The notes below the pieces were generated by a model. The model was given only the letters and a program-made list of their open reading frames with translations. It did not search any database and was not told where the DNA came from. From NCBI RefSeq assembly GCF_000304315.1, contig NC_018485.1:94501-158500 (forward strand): DNA of 64,000 nucleotides. Reading direction: 5' to 3'. This DNA comes from Methylocystis sp. SC2 (lineage in GTDB: Bacteria; Pseudomonadota; Alphaproteobacteria; Rhizobiales; Beijerinckiaceae). How positions within the stretch are numbered: position 1 is the stretch's first letter; the number at the start of each line of letters is the position of its first letter. This document shows, in pieces, positions 18,688 through 27,304 of this stretch. The position numbers and the translations under genes were made by a program.

Positions 18688-19944
18688 ATGCTGACGGATG
18701 CTGGTATTAAGTCACTGAAACCTAAAGATAAATCATACAAGGTAACGGACCGTGACGGTATGTATCTCGTGGTCCAGCCGTCCGGCACGATCGTGTTCCG
18801 CCTCGACTACCGGATGAATGGTCGTCGAGAGACCGTGACGCTGGGCCGCTATGGCGCAGCGGGGATTTCGTTGGCCCGTGCCCGCGAAAAGCTCATCGAC
18901 GCCAAGCGGGCGATAACGGATGGGCGATCGCCGGCACAAGAGAAGCAGCGAGAGAAGCGGCGACTGAAGGAGGCCAAGAGTTTTGGTGAGTTCGCCGAGC
19001 GCTGGTTCCAGGAAGGGCGCATGGCCGACAGCACCAAAGCGATGCGAAGGGCGATCTACGAGCGCGACCTCCTGCCCAAGTACCGCAACCGTCTGCTCAC
19101 CGAGATCACGGCAGAGGATCTGCGGGCTTTATGCGCCGCGGTCAAAGAGCGCGGTGCGCCGGCGGTCGCTATCCATGTCCGCGATATCGTGAAACAGATA
19201 TACGGCTTCGCGATCCTGCACGGAGAGAAGGTCCACAATCCCGCCGAGGATGTCGGGCCGGCGTCCATCGCTCATTTTGTGCCGCGCGACCGGTCTCTGT
19301 CCCCGTCGGAGATTCGGATCATGCTCAATCAACTGGAGCATGTGCCTACCCTGCCGACGATCCGACTTGGCATGAAGCTCTTCCTGCTCACGATGGTCCG
19401 GAAGAGCGAACTGCAGGACGCGACCTGGGATGAGGTGGATTTCGAGAACGCGGTCTGGTCCATCCCGAAAGAGCGCATGAAGCGGTCGCGGCCGCACAAC
19501 GTCTACCTGTCCCAGCAAGTGATCGACATCATGGTCGCGCTCAAGACGTGCGCCGGTAATTCGCGGTATCTTCTGCCGTCGCGGTACGATGCGGACGCGC
19601 CGATGTCCCGGGCCACTTTCAACCGGATCACCACCGCGGTCGTGGTGCGGGCCAAGAAGGAAGGGCTGCCGCTCGAGTCGTTCACCGTGCATGATCTGCG
19701 GCGGACGGGATCGACCCTACTCAACGAGCTGGGCTTCAACAGCGACTGGATCGAAAAGTGTCTCGCTCACGAGGATGGGCGGTCGTCGCGCGGCGTTTAC
19801 AACAAGGCTGAATACGAACATCAGCGGCGCCACATGCTGCAGGAGTGGGCGAATATCGTGGACGCCTGGGCCGCCGGTCAGAAGTATGTCCCGTCGTTCT
19901 ATCCGCCTTCGATGGACTTGTTGGTGCCGGAGCCTAATGTCTGA
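18688..19944 (+). CDS. int: Tyrosine site-specific integrase (P4/DUF4102 type)
   Basis: A 418-residue recombinase. The N-terminal DUF4102 arm-binding domain (about 1-90, with TLGRYGAAGISLARAREKL) is followed by a core-binding SAM-like domain and the catalytic domain. The catalytic residues are Arg238 (MVRKSEL), His335 and Arg338 (VHDLRR), His361 (LAHED) and Tyr371 (GVYNKAEY); all are present. Its place after guaA identifies it as the ICE integrase. The 3' end overlaps the convergent AlpA-like gene by 11 bases. A GGAGGG site lies before the ATG. Confidence 0.95.
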   Translation: MLTDAGIKSLKPKDKSYKVTDRDGMYLVVQPSGTIVFRLDYRMNGRRETVTLGRYGAAGISLARAREKLIDAKRAITDGRSPAQEKQREKRRLKEAKSFGEFAERWFQEGRMADSTKAMRRAIYERDLLPKYRNRLLTEITAEDLRALCAAVKERGAPAVAIHVRDIVKQIYGFAILHGEKVHNPAEDVGPASIAHFVPRDRSLSPSEIRIMLNQLEHVPTLPTIRLGMKLFLLTMVRKSELQDATWDEVDFENAVWSIPKERMKRSRPHNVYLSQQVIDIMVALKTCAGNSRYLLPSRYDADAPMSRATFNRITTAVVVRAKKEGLPLESFTVHDLRRTGSTLLNELGFNSDWIEKCLAHEDGRSSRGVYNKAEYEHQRRHMLQEWANIVDAWAAGQKYVPSFYPPSMDLLVPEPNV

Positions 19945-20233
19945 CGGGGCGCGTCTTTCGCAACCCGACGTCGGGAGAAGGCGCGCGCTTGACGGTCTTC
20001 GCTCTCGAGGCTATTCGGCGCGCCTGCAGCCAGGCCTCCACCTCAGCGAGATCCCAGACCACGCAGCGCGACGTCAGATAGAAGCGCTGCGGGAATTCAC
20101 CGCGCTGCTCCATCTCGTAAATCGTGCTGTCGGCCAGCGGCACCATCTCGCGCAGTTGCTGACGCCGGATCGTCCTGCTCGTCTGGAATCCCTGACTCAC
20201 GACGCTTCTCCGCTTCAGAAGGTCCGGAGACAA
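19934..20233 (-). CDS. AlpA-family helix-turn-helix regulator, possible excisionase
   Basis: A 99-residue protein with an AlpA/MerR-like winged helix: QLREMVPLADSTIYEMEQRGEFPQRFYLTSRCVVWDLAEVEAW. AlpA proteins next to P4-type integrases act as activators of excision or as recombination directionality factors. It is convergent with and overlaps the integrase. The conserved core starts about residue 22; the first 15-20 residues may be over-extended. Confidence 0.82.
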   Translation of the reverse strand: MSPDLLKRRSVVSQGFQTSRTIRRQQLREMVPLADSTIYEMEQRGEFPQRFYLTSRCVVWDLAEVEAWLQARRIASRAKTVKRAPSPDVGLRKTRPVRH

Positions 20234-20438
20234 TAGAAAGCGATAGATGGAGGACCGCGGAAGGGCTCGCCGGGAGACTTGCGAGAATATCGCGCCCTAG
20301 CGTGCAGATCGGACGGGTCGTTTCATGTGATCAGGTGCCGCGCGGGATCGACAACATTCGGGGTCGGTTCCTGCATAATGATCGAGGATGGTCGATGCCG
20401 TCCGGCGGAAAGGAGCTGCTGCGGCTCCTACACGCTGA

Positions 20439-20993
20439 CGCGTTGTCGCTCGTCATGATCATGTTGTCGCATTGCCGACCAGCGCCGGCAAGACGCGTGT
20501 TGCGGAGATCGCCGCCTTGATGACGCTGTCGTCGGCGAGGCGCGTCCTGATCGTGACGCCGTTGCGGGCGCTTTCGGCGCAGACGGAGCGGTCCTTTCGC
20601 AAGATCTTCGCGCCTCTCGGGTTCAGCGTCTCATCGCTCTACGGCACCAGTGGACTTTCAGCCGGCGACGAGGATGCGCTTCGTTCGCGCGAGATTGTGA
20701 TCGCGACGCCAGAAAAGCTCGACTTTGCCCTCCGGAGCGACCCGGCGCTGATCGATGACGTCGGACTGATCGTCCTCGATGAGGGCCAGATGATCGGGCC
20801 GAGCGAGAGCGAGATTGCTACGAGAGGCTCGTCCAGCGGCTGCTGCGGCGGGCGGATGCAGCCGAGTGGCGGATCGTCTGCCTTTCGGCGATCCTCCCGA
20901 GCGGGGACGAACTCACGACCTGACGGCCTGGATCCGCGCCGACGAGCCGGGCGATGCGGTGCGATCCGACTGGCACCCGACGCGCATAGACCC
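20439..20993 (+). pseudogene. Remnant of a superfamily II DEAD/DEAH helicase
   Basis: The frame opens without a start codon and reads HVVALPTSAGKTRVAEIAAL (motif I), then VLIVTPLRALSAQTE (Ia), SREIVIATPEKLDFAL, and motif II as LIVLDEGQMIG. Around 20815 the frame shifts: the continuation in the next frame gives YERLVQRLLRRADAAEWRIV and later DLTAWIRADEPGDAVRSDWH. N- and C-terminal parts are absent. The parent would have been a large Lhr/Ski2-like helicase, often found in defence islands. The 205 bases before it hold nothing I recognise. Confidence 0.75.
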
Positions 20994-21070
20994 CTCTCAC
21001 GCTAGCTCACGGTCCTCTCCGGAATGCGGCGCGTGAGAGACGTGAGAATCTCCCTCTATCTCACGCCAGC

Positions 21071-21442
21071 TCACGCTTTCGCCGAACGTGACGGCACAAG
21101 CTGACAGGGGATCGAAATGGCCGGCCCGACGTACTCGCCCTCGCGATGAATTTTTCCGCTGGCTGGGACAGGCGTTTCTGCGGAAGGAGCCTTGTGTCCA
21201 TCCTCGCTCGACCAGGCTTCGATCAGGTCCGCTCCGTCGTAAAGTTCGACCCGGTGATTGTCGGTGGAATTTTTATAGCGCGCCACAACGCCGCCGAAAT
21301 TGCTGCGCGCCCGGCTGGCGTCGCGATCTCGTAGCGTTCCGAGTTGCTTCGCGCCCTTCCAGATGACGATATTGAAGCGGGGTTCACTCGATCGATTGGC
21401 ATTCATTTTTTGCAGCCCCGATTTCGAATCGCCTGTGTTCAT
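21071..21442 (-). CDS. Hypothetical protein
   Basis: A 123-residue reading frame with plausible amino-acid composition: FNIVIWKGAKQLGTLRDRD, then NFGGVVARYKNSTDNHRVELYDGADLIEAW. The second half looks like a small beta-rich domain. An ATG at 21406 inside the frame could be the true start. I recognise no family. It sits among decayed cargo between the integrase and the Trb operon. Confidence 0.45.
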   Translation of the reverse strand: MNTGDSKSGLQKMNANRSSEPRFNIVIWKGAKQLGTLRDRDASRARSNFGGVVARYKNSTDNHRVELYDGADLIEAWSSEDGHKAPSAETPVPASGKIHREGEYVGPAISIPCQLVPSRSAKA

Positions 21443-21857
21443 GCTTGCATGGCCCGGCCGGTTATGACGATGGGGACTCGGCAGCTTCTTTGGGGTGCCA
21501 TCACAACCCGCCCCGCTCGCCGCTCACCTGATTGACTATCACATGCTCTCACCCGCGCCTTCGCTGAGTATCAACTTGATATAATTGCGTTTGTTCGCCA
21601 TATCGCGTTCCTGTCTCGCCCCTCTCGCCGCCGCTGGACAACATGGTGCGCTCGATCAGCGATCGACCTTGCGGCTCTGGGACAGTGCTCTCGCTGCGAG
21701 CTATCAGGCAGCCATCTGCATCAGCCATGATGTTGTCGCGGGAGCAGCATTACGGCGGTCCGCTCTCTCGGACATTTTTCGCGTGGTTCCCATAGAGTCG
21801 CGCAAAAGAGCAGGATGTTCTGGCCTCATTTGGCAAGCACAACCTCGGGAGTCTTTC
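21443..21857. other. Region without a recognisable gene
   Basis: No long frame with coding character is seen. A 20-codon minus-strand frame beginning at 21601 (MANKRNYIKLILSEGAG) looks peptide-like but is too short to judge. The segment probably contains debris of earlier insertions. Confidence 0.4.
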
Positions 21858-22400
21858 ATGCGCCAGATGCAGCTGAAAAAGGTCTTCACTCTCATCGAGC
21901 CGGGACCGGTGGTCCTCGTGACGACCTGCCACGCGAACACGAATAACATCATGACCATTTCGTGGACCATGGTGCTCGACTTTACACCAGTGCTCGCCAT
22001 CACCACGGGCCCATGGAATCATTCCTTCGCGGCCTTGCAAGAAACGAGAGAGTGCGTAATCGCAATTCCGACGGTCGACCTGCTGGACAAGGTCGTCGGC
22101 ATCGGGACCTGCTCGGGCGCCGATACCGACAAATTCGCCAAGTTCAAACTTACGGCGGTGCGCGCCAAGAACGTGGGGGCGCCTTTGATCCGCGAATGCC
22201 TTGCCAACATCGAGTGCAAAGTCATTGACTTTATCGACAAGCATAACATCGTAGTACTGGAGGCTGTCGCAGCGCATGTCGACTCCGCGCGCAAAGAAAG
22301 GCGCATGGTTCACGCGGTGGGCGACGGCACTTTTGTGGTCGACGGCCGTAAGTTGAACCGCAGAAAGATGATGGCTGCCAAACTTCCAGAAGGAATCTGA
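21858..22400 (+). CDS. Flavin reductase-like (FMN split-barrel) protein
   Basis: A 180-residue protein of the flavin reductase domain family: VVLVTTCHANTNNIMTISWTMVLDFTPVLAITTGPWNHSF, then ECVIAIPTVDLLDKVVGIGTCSGADTDKF, matching the FMN-binding split barrel with the conserved T-x-SW segment. Such proteins reduce free flavin with NAD(P)H or bind FMN for other redox work. A GGGAG site precedes the ATG at 21858; the longer upstream frame is non-coding. It looks intact, unlike its neighbours, and is cargo of the element. Confidence 0.82.
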   Translation: MRQMQLKKVFTLIEPGPVVLVTTCHANTNNIMTISWTMVLDFTPVLAITTGPWNHSFAALQETRECVIAIPTVDLLDKVVGIGTCSGADTDKFAKFKLTAVRAKNVGAPLIRECLANIECKVIDFIDKHNIVVLEAVAAHVDSARKERRMVHAVGDGTFVVDGRKLNRRKMMAAKLPEGI

Positions 22401-22474
22401 GCCGGCAATTCAGCATGCATTTGCGGCTTTTGCCACATCTCTGATCGCGCAATTGAATTGGAGAGAGCGTGGCC

Positions 22475-22600
22475 ATGATGCATGATGCCGAAAGACATAC
22501 GCGCAAAGCGAAGACATGGGCGCTCAAAGAACTCTGGGCAAAGTGGCGAACGAATGCTTGGAACAAACTGGAGATGAAGGTCGCGCTGGCGTTGTATTGA
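22475..22600 (+). CDS. Small open frame, 41 codons, unknown
   Basis: A short frame with GAGAGAG before the ATG gives a basic, tryptophan-rich peptide (AKTWALKELWAKWRTNAWNK) ending LALY. The composition is unusual for a random frame, and it could be a small protein or the end of a broken gene. No family recognised. Confidence 0.25.
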   Translation: MMHDAERHTRKAKTWALKELWAKWRTNAWNKLEMKVALALY

Positions 22601-22713
22601 CAGGCGCTGGTCGCGCGTCTCTTTCGCGTGTGAGTTTCAGCCTGGCCGAGATTGATTGCGTCGCTCATTGGGCCGTTGTCGCTGGGCGAACTGGGTCGGG
22701 GCATTGACGGCGT

Positions 22714-22920
22714 GTGTCGCGCGAAGGACTTCTGGGGTTCGTCGCCGCCGGTTATGGCGTCACGATCGCCTCAAAAGCTGCTCGCGGAGTCGCGTTCCAA
22801 GCGTTGTTTTTTGGCGGATTGGAGAGGAGGACGCGCCTTTCGCCGTTTCGAATGGCGTGGGTTGCCAGGAACGATAATCCGGCGATGGTAGATTCGTCGT
22901 TCATGTTCGCAAAGTCGTAA
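22714..22920 (+). pseudogene. LysR-type regulator C-terminal fragment
   Basis: The frame reads LLGFVAAGYGVTIASKAARG and then LSPFRMAWVARNDNPAMVDSS, which matches the end of a LysR substrate-binding domain (the family's V-x-A-G-x-G-x-x-x-x-P segment and the L-x-W-R-x-x-N-x-x-P segment). The DNA-binding half is missing upstream. It is a remnant. Confidence 0.6.
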
Positions 22921-22945
22921 GCTTATCGCCGAGAGACCCTGGCGC

Positions 22946-23263
22946 TCAAATTTTGTCTGACTGAGCAGAACCAGCAGGAAATCGGAATGCGCTTTCTGAC
23001 GCCGATTTCGGAAACGGTTTGGGAACGGAAGTAGCCCCCGTGCTGTTAGGCTTGGCATGACGGGCTATCTTGAACCCCCTGTCGCTCGCGATGAATTTCT
23101 CCAGCATCGGCGCAATGAGTTTGGCTGGCTCAATCAGCTTTCCTGTCTCCTTGGAGAGGATCTCCGCGTAGGCGACCAGATTACGATGCAGCGCCGCCGG
23201 CAGTGTGACGGTGATCTTCGCGGGTTTGTCGTCGTCGATTGAGGCGAGTTTCAGCTTGGTCAT
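22946..23263 (-). CDS. DUF2274 domain protein of the trb operon
   Basis: A 105-residue protein matching DUF2274: LKLASIDDDKPAKITVTLPAALHRNLVAYAEILSKETG, then PAKLIAPMLEKFIASDRGFKIAR. The pattern resembles a ribbon-helix-helix-like binding module. It regularly follows trbI in alphaproteobacterial conjugative elements, as here, where its ATG lies nine bases after the trbI stop. The basic C-terminal tail (about residues 75-105) is extended. Confidence 0.82.
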   Translation of the reverse strand: MTKLKLASIDDDKPAKITVTLPAALHRNLVAYAEILSKETGKLIEPAKLIAPMLEKFIASDRGFKIARHAKPNSTGATSVPKPFPKSASESAFRFPAGSAQSDKI

Positions 23264-23271
23264 GGATCGGC

Positions 23272-24477
23272 TCACTTCGCGGTCAACAATGCGCGTTCGT
23301 TGTATGGCGCGAGCACGAGGTCGCGCGTGACGATCACCCGCACCGGAAAGCCTGGACGGATCGTCAAAGTCGGCTGCATATTGAGATTTCGTCCGACGAT
23401 TTGCTGGCCGGTTTGATTAAGGCTTTGTGCGCCGCCACGGCGCAGCGCCTGGATGAGCGCGTTTTCATCGCCCGTCGTGCCGAGTTGCGTGCCGACGCCG
23501 AGAATGGTCGAGAGCGCCGCGGCGCCGGCGAGACGAAGCCAATGATGATCGACCTCGTCTTCGAGTCCGGAATAGCCGGAAGCATCCGCGCCGGGCTGGC
23601 GCTCGAGAACGATCGAACGCCCGTCAGGAAGAATGAGCCTGTTCCAGACGAGCAGCACGCGGGACTGACCGAAGGCTATTGCTGAGTCATAGAGACCGAT
23701 CAGTTTTGAGCCTTGCGGAATCAGCAGAAATTTCCCCGTCGGGCTGTCATAGACGTTTTCGGTCACTTGGGCGGCGATCTGACCCGGCAGATCGGAACGA
23801 ATGCCTGTAAGGAGCGCCGCCGGAATAACAGCGCCTGCTTGCAGGACGTAGCGCGAAGCCGGATGTTCGAGTCGATCGGGGCTGACCGTTCTCCGATCGG
23901 TCGGCGCATTGACGAAGGCGAGCTTGCGATCCTGCATGTTCTGGATCGCGCCGGGGTCGAGCGGCGCAATCTCCGCGGAGAAGGGCGAGGCCTGATATGG
24001 AGGCTCGGCACTGAATGAATGAGGCGAAGACTCTGCCGCTGTCGCGTCGCGCTCATGCATATTGGTCGACGCAAAGAGCTTCGCCGTGCGCGCCGCCTCG
24101 CGTTCCTGACCGATGCGCTGCTCTTCCGGATCGACGGTTGTTTGCGGCAATTGACCCTGTGCGGCGAGGATCGGCCGGCCAAGATCGCCGGGCAGAGGCG
24201 GCCCAAGTTTCGGAACGTTTTTTGGAAGGCCAGTATAGTCGCGAGGCAGCGCGGCGAGCCCGTCGGCGGTCGTTTTGGCGTCAGTGTTATAGAGTTCGAG
24301 CGGCGGCTTGGCGCGCGAGCGCTCATGCAACGCCCAGAGCGTAAGGCCGAGGACGAGCGACGACGAGACGCCGGCGAGCGTGATGAGCACCTTGCGCGAG
24401 AGCCGCGTTACGGCCGTTCGTTCGGGCCGCAGCCGTAATTCCTCGGCGAGCTTCTTCTCGTGCTCCGACGCCTTCAT
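23272..24477 (-). CDS. trbI: Conjugal transfer protein TrbI (VirB10 family)
   Basis: A 401-residue VirB10-type protein that spans the envelope and links the inner-membrane machinery to the outer-membrane pore. One N-terminal membrane helix (LITLAGVSSSLVLGLTLWAL), a proline-rich periplasmic linker, and the conserved C-terminal beta-barrel domain (YVLQAGAVIPAALLTGIRSDLPGQ, FLLIPQGSKLIGLYDS, FPVRVIVTRDLVL) are visible. Overlaps the trbG stop by four bases. Confidence 0.94.
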   Translation of the reverse strand: MKASEHEKKLAEELRLRPERTAVTRLSRKVLITLAGVSSSLVLGLTLWALHERSRAKPPLELYNTDAKTTADGLAALPRDYTGLPKNVPKLGPPLPGDLGRPILAAQGQLPQTTVDPEEQRIGQEREAARTAKLFASTNMHERDATAAESSPHSFSAEPPYQASPFSAEIAPLDPGAIQNMQDRKLAFVNAPTDRRTVSPDRLEHPASRYVLQAGAVIPAALLTGIRSDLPGQIAAQVTENVYDSPTGKFLLIPQGSKLIGLYDSAIAFGQSRVLLVWNRLILPDGRSIVLERQPGADASGYSGLEDEVDHHWLRLAGAAALSTILGVGTQLGTTGDENALIQALRRGGAQSLNQTGQQIVGRNLNMQPTLTIRPGFPVRVIVTRDLVLAPYNERALLTAK

Positions 24478-25466
24478 ATGGCCGGTCTTCCATCGCTGCG
24501 GACGATGCGGACCACTCTTTGATCGTCCGATCCAAAGCGCAGTTCGGCGGCGGCGAAGAGCCGGTCGACCATCATGTGATGGCCGCGCACGCGATAATTG
24601 ACGAGCTGACTGTCGCCGGAAGCGCCGATGACGAAGAGCGGCGGCATTTCGCCTTGGGAGATGCCGCGCGGGAATTCGATATAGACCTTGCGGCCGTCGT
24701 CGAAGGCGCGCAGCGGGCGCCAGGGCGCGGCGTCTCCCTCGATCGCATAGCGGAAATTGAGGCTCCCGAGATCGACGCCCGTATCGACCGGCATAACTTC
24801 TTCGGCCGCAGCGTTGCGCCGTCGAAGCGCAATGAGCTCGTCCTGCGGATATTGCCAGGAGACGGAAGCCATATAGGTCTTTTCCGTTGCTCTGAGCTCC
24901 AGATGATAGGTGCGCCGATCCGTGTTGATGACGAGATTGGTCATGAGGTCAGGCCGCGTCGGCTTGACCATGATGTGGGTCTTCCTCGACGCGCCCACGC
25001 CGCTTTCGGTATCGCCAATGATCCAACGCACCGTGTCGCCGGCGGCGACGGGACCGGAGCCGACTAGCTGCTCGCCCTCCTGGAGCGCAATATCGGTGAT
25101 TGCTCCGGGCGACGCATAGACTTGATAGAGCGCGCCTTCGGTGAAGGGATAGATCTGGACCGCATTGATATAGCCGGCGCGGCGGGGTTGAACGCGCGCC
25201 GCGGCGTTCGCCTGCGCCACCCTGACTTTGGGATCGGGCGCTTCCGGCGTCTCCTTGAACTTCGACAAGGGTTTGAGCTGTCCCGGCAGCGGCAGGATCT
25301 TCGGAATCTCGACGATCTTGACCGGCTTCTCCGGATCGCTCTCAATCACTGCGGGGACGGGAATATCGTCATAGGCGATCTCGGGCGGTTTGAAGCTCAT
25401 GCAGGCGGAAAGGGAGGTCGAAGCGAGTAGCGCGGCGATGAATCTCTTGGATCGGATCGGCGTCAT
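24474..25466 (-). CDS. trbG: Conjugal transfer protein TrbG (VirB9 family)
   Basis: A 330-residue VirB9-type outer-membrane core component. It starts with a lipoprotein-like or export signal (ALLASTSLSAC), then VQIYPFTEGALYQVYASPGAITDIALQEGEQL, and near the end the VirB9 motif PPLFVIGASGDSQLVNYRVRGHHMMVDRLF. The start at 25466 overlaps the trbF stop (ATGA-type), which fixes it; the longer upstream frame reads across trbF. Confidence 0.94.
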   Translation of the reverse strand: MTPIRSKRFIAALLASTSLSACMSFKPPEIAYDDIPVPAVIESDPEKPVKIVEIPKILPLPGQLKPLSKFKETPEAPDPKVRVAQANAAARVQPRRAGYINAVQIYPFTEGALYQVYASPGAITDIALQEGEQLVGSGPVAAGDTVRWIIGDTESGVGASRKTHIMVKPTRPDLMTNLVINTDRRTYHLELRATEKTYMASVSWQYPQDELIALRRRNAAAEEVMPVDTGVDLGSLNFRYAIEGDAAPWRPLRAFDDGRKVYIEFPRGISQGEMPPLFVIGASGDSQLVNYRVRGHHMMVDRLFAAAELRFGSDDQRVVRIVRSDGRPAI

Positions 25467-26146
25467 TATCCGAGCTCCTTCGACCAGTTGATTGCGTGAA
25501 TGAAGAGCCCGAGCGGATTTTTGCGCAGGCGCTCGGCGTCGCGGGGCGGCTGCACCACGATGGTCAGAATCGCGGTCCAGCGTTCGGTCGAAACGAGGCT
25601 GGCGTTCTCGTAGCGCCGCTCGGTCCAAGCGATGCGGAAAGAATCGGTTGAGGCGCGAATGACGCTCGTAACGTCAACGGCGATCTGGATTTGCCCGACC
25701 TTGGCGAAAGGATCATTGGCGCGGGCGTATTCGTTGAGAGCGTGCGCGCCCCTGTCAGTCACAAAGTCATAAGCTTTGAACCAGTTCTGCCGGACGATGA
25801 TCGGATCCGCTGGAATGGCGCGGACATTCTCGATGAAGCGCGCGAGATGCCAGGCGATCTGCGCATCGGTTGGTTGATAATCGGCGATCGCCGGGGCGAC
25901 GGCCTGCGCTTCTCCCAACTTATCGATCTGCACCACCCAGGGAACGATGGACCCGCGCGCGCCTTGCCAGACGAGCGCCATTGCCAGTCCTCCGGCGAGG
26001 ATCAGATTGCCAAAGGCGATAAGGCGCCAGTTCTTCGCCTGCACGCGCGCGGAGCCGATGCGCTCGTCCCAGACCTGCGCGGCTTTCTGGTAAGGGGTGA
26101 CGGGTTCTGGCGTGCGCCCGTATCGAACGGAAGAGCGTTTGAACAT
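25466..26146 (-). CDS. trbF: Conjugal transfer protein TrbF (VirB8 family)
   Basis: A 226-residue VirB8-type assembly factor: a short cytoplasmic N terminus (TPYQKAAQVWDERIGSARVQ), one membrane helix (LIAFGNLILAGGLAMALVWQG) and a periplasmic NTF2-like domain (VRQNWFKAYDFVTDRGAHALNEYA; ERRYENASLVSTERWTAILTIVVQPP). It begins directly after the trbL stop. Confidence 0.94.
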   Translation of the reverse strand: MFKRSSVRYGRTPEPVTPYQKAAQVWDERIGSARVQAKNWRLIAFGNLILAGGLAMALVWQGARGSIVPWVVQIDKLGEAQAVAPAIADYQPTDAQIAWHLARFIENVRAIPADPIIVRQNWFKAYDFVTDRGAHALNEYARANDPFAKVGQIQIAVDVTSVIRASTDSFRIAWTERRYENASLVSTERWTAILTIVVQPPRDAERLRKNPLGLFIHAINWSKELG

Positions 26147-27295
26147 TTAGCGGCCTTCAGAAAGATTGATGGAAGTTCCGGCGCCATGGGCGTCGCCAGC
26201 GCGAACGGAATGGGCGGCGAGCGAGACGCCGTGAGCGACGGACTGACTGCGCTTGAAGCGTTTGGCCCAATCGGGTTCGCCGGCGAGTGAAGCGGCGGAA
26301 TTGGGGATTGCCAAACCGCCGATCGGAGACGCGCTCGAAAATTGCGCGGCGGAGGATTCAACAGCGGCCCCTGTACCCCCTCCCGGCGCTCCGCCCGGGC
26401 GCGGCGACGTTCCGCTGGGAGAACCACCGCCAGGCGCATCGGGACCGCGCGATGGCGGCAGCATCGCCGCCGCCTGCGTCTCGCTCTTTCCGGCCGGCCC
26501 CATCAAAGCGCCGCCAACAATCCGCGCCGCGCCGGCTCCGGCGACAACCGCGCCGCCAACTGTAAGTCCGGTTCCGACAACTGCGCCCGCGCCAAGTTGC
26601 GGTCCTCCCGAGACGATGCCATTGGCGACGCCGGGACCGAATATACCGAGACCCAGAAGCGACAGCGCCGCGAGGACGAGCGCCATGGCGTCGTCGACGG
26701 CGGGTTGAGCGTCAGGCGCGCTTTGCGTGAATTGCGCAAACAGCGTCGAACCGACGCCGACAATAACGGCGAGGACGAGGATCTTGACGCCTGAGGAGAC
26801 GACATTGCCGAGAACGCGTTCGGCGAGAAAGGCGGTTTTGCCGAAGAGGCCGAAGGGAATGAGGATGAAGCCCGCGAGCGTCGTGAGCTTGAACTCGATC
26901 AGCGTCACAAAGAGCTGAATGGCCAGAATGAAGAAGCTTAAAAGCACGACCGTCCAGGCGAACATCAGCACGACGATCTGGACGAAATTTTCAAAGAAGG
27001 AGACATAGCCAAGGAGCGATGAGATCGATTCCAGGATCGGACGGCCGGCGTCGATCCCGACCTGTGCAATGCGCCCCGGTCGCAGAAAATCGGCTGACGA
27101 CAGGCTGCTACCGGCGGCTTTGAGCCCAAGCCCGGAAAAACTTTCGAAGATGATCCTCGCGAGATTGTTCCAATTACCGATCAGAAAGGCGAAGACGGCG
27201 GCTTCAACGCCAATGAGCGACACGGCGCCGAGGACGATGCCGACGGTGACAAATCCTAGATTCTCGGGGGTGAGCCATTGCTCGATCTTCATCAC
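26147..27295 (-). CDS. trbL: Conjugal transfer protein TrbL (VirB6-like)
   Basis: A 382-residue polytopic inner-membrane protein with five to six hydrophobic helices in residues 1-270 and a long Gly/Pro/Ser-rich C-terminal tail (about 270-382). It corresponds to the P-type TrbL channel component. The tail is low-complexity and hydrophilic, as usual for the family. Nine bases separate it from trbJ. Confidence 0.92.
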   Translation of the reverse strand: MMKIEQWLTPENLGFVTVGIVLGAVSLIGVEAAVFAFLIGNWNNLARIIFESFSGLGLKAAGSSLSSADFLRPGRIAQVGIDAGRPILESISSLLGYVSFFENFVQIVVLMFAWTVVLLSFFILAIQLFVTLIEFKLTTLAGFILIPFGLFGKTAFLAERVLGNVVSSGVKILVLAVIVGVGSTLFAQFTQSAPDAQPAVDDAMALVLAALSLLGLGIFGPGVANGIVSGGPQLGAGAVVGTGLTVGGAVVAGAGAARIVGGALMGPAGKSETQAAAMLPPSRGPDAPGGGSPSGTSPRPGGAPGGGTGAAVESSAAQFSSASPIGGLAIPNSAASLAGEPDWAKRFKRSQSVAHGVSLAAHSVRAGDAHGAGTSINLSEGR

Positions 27296-27304
27296 AGCGC
27301 GCCT

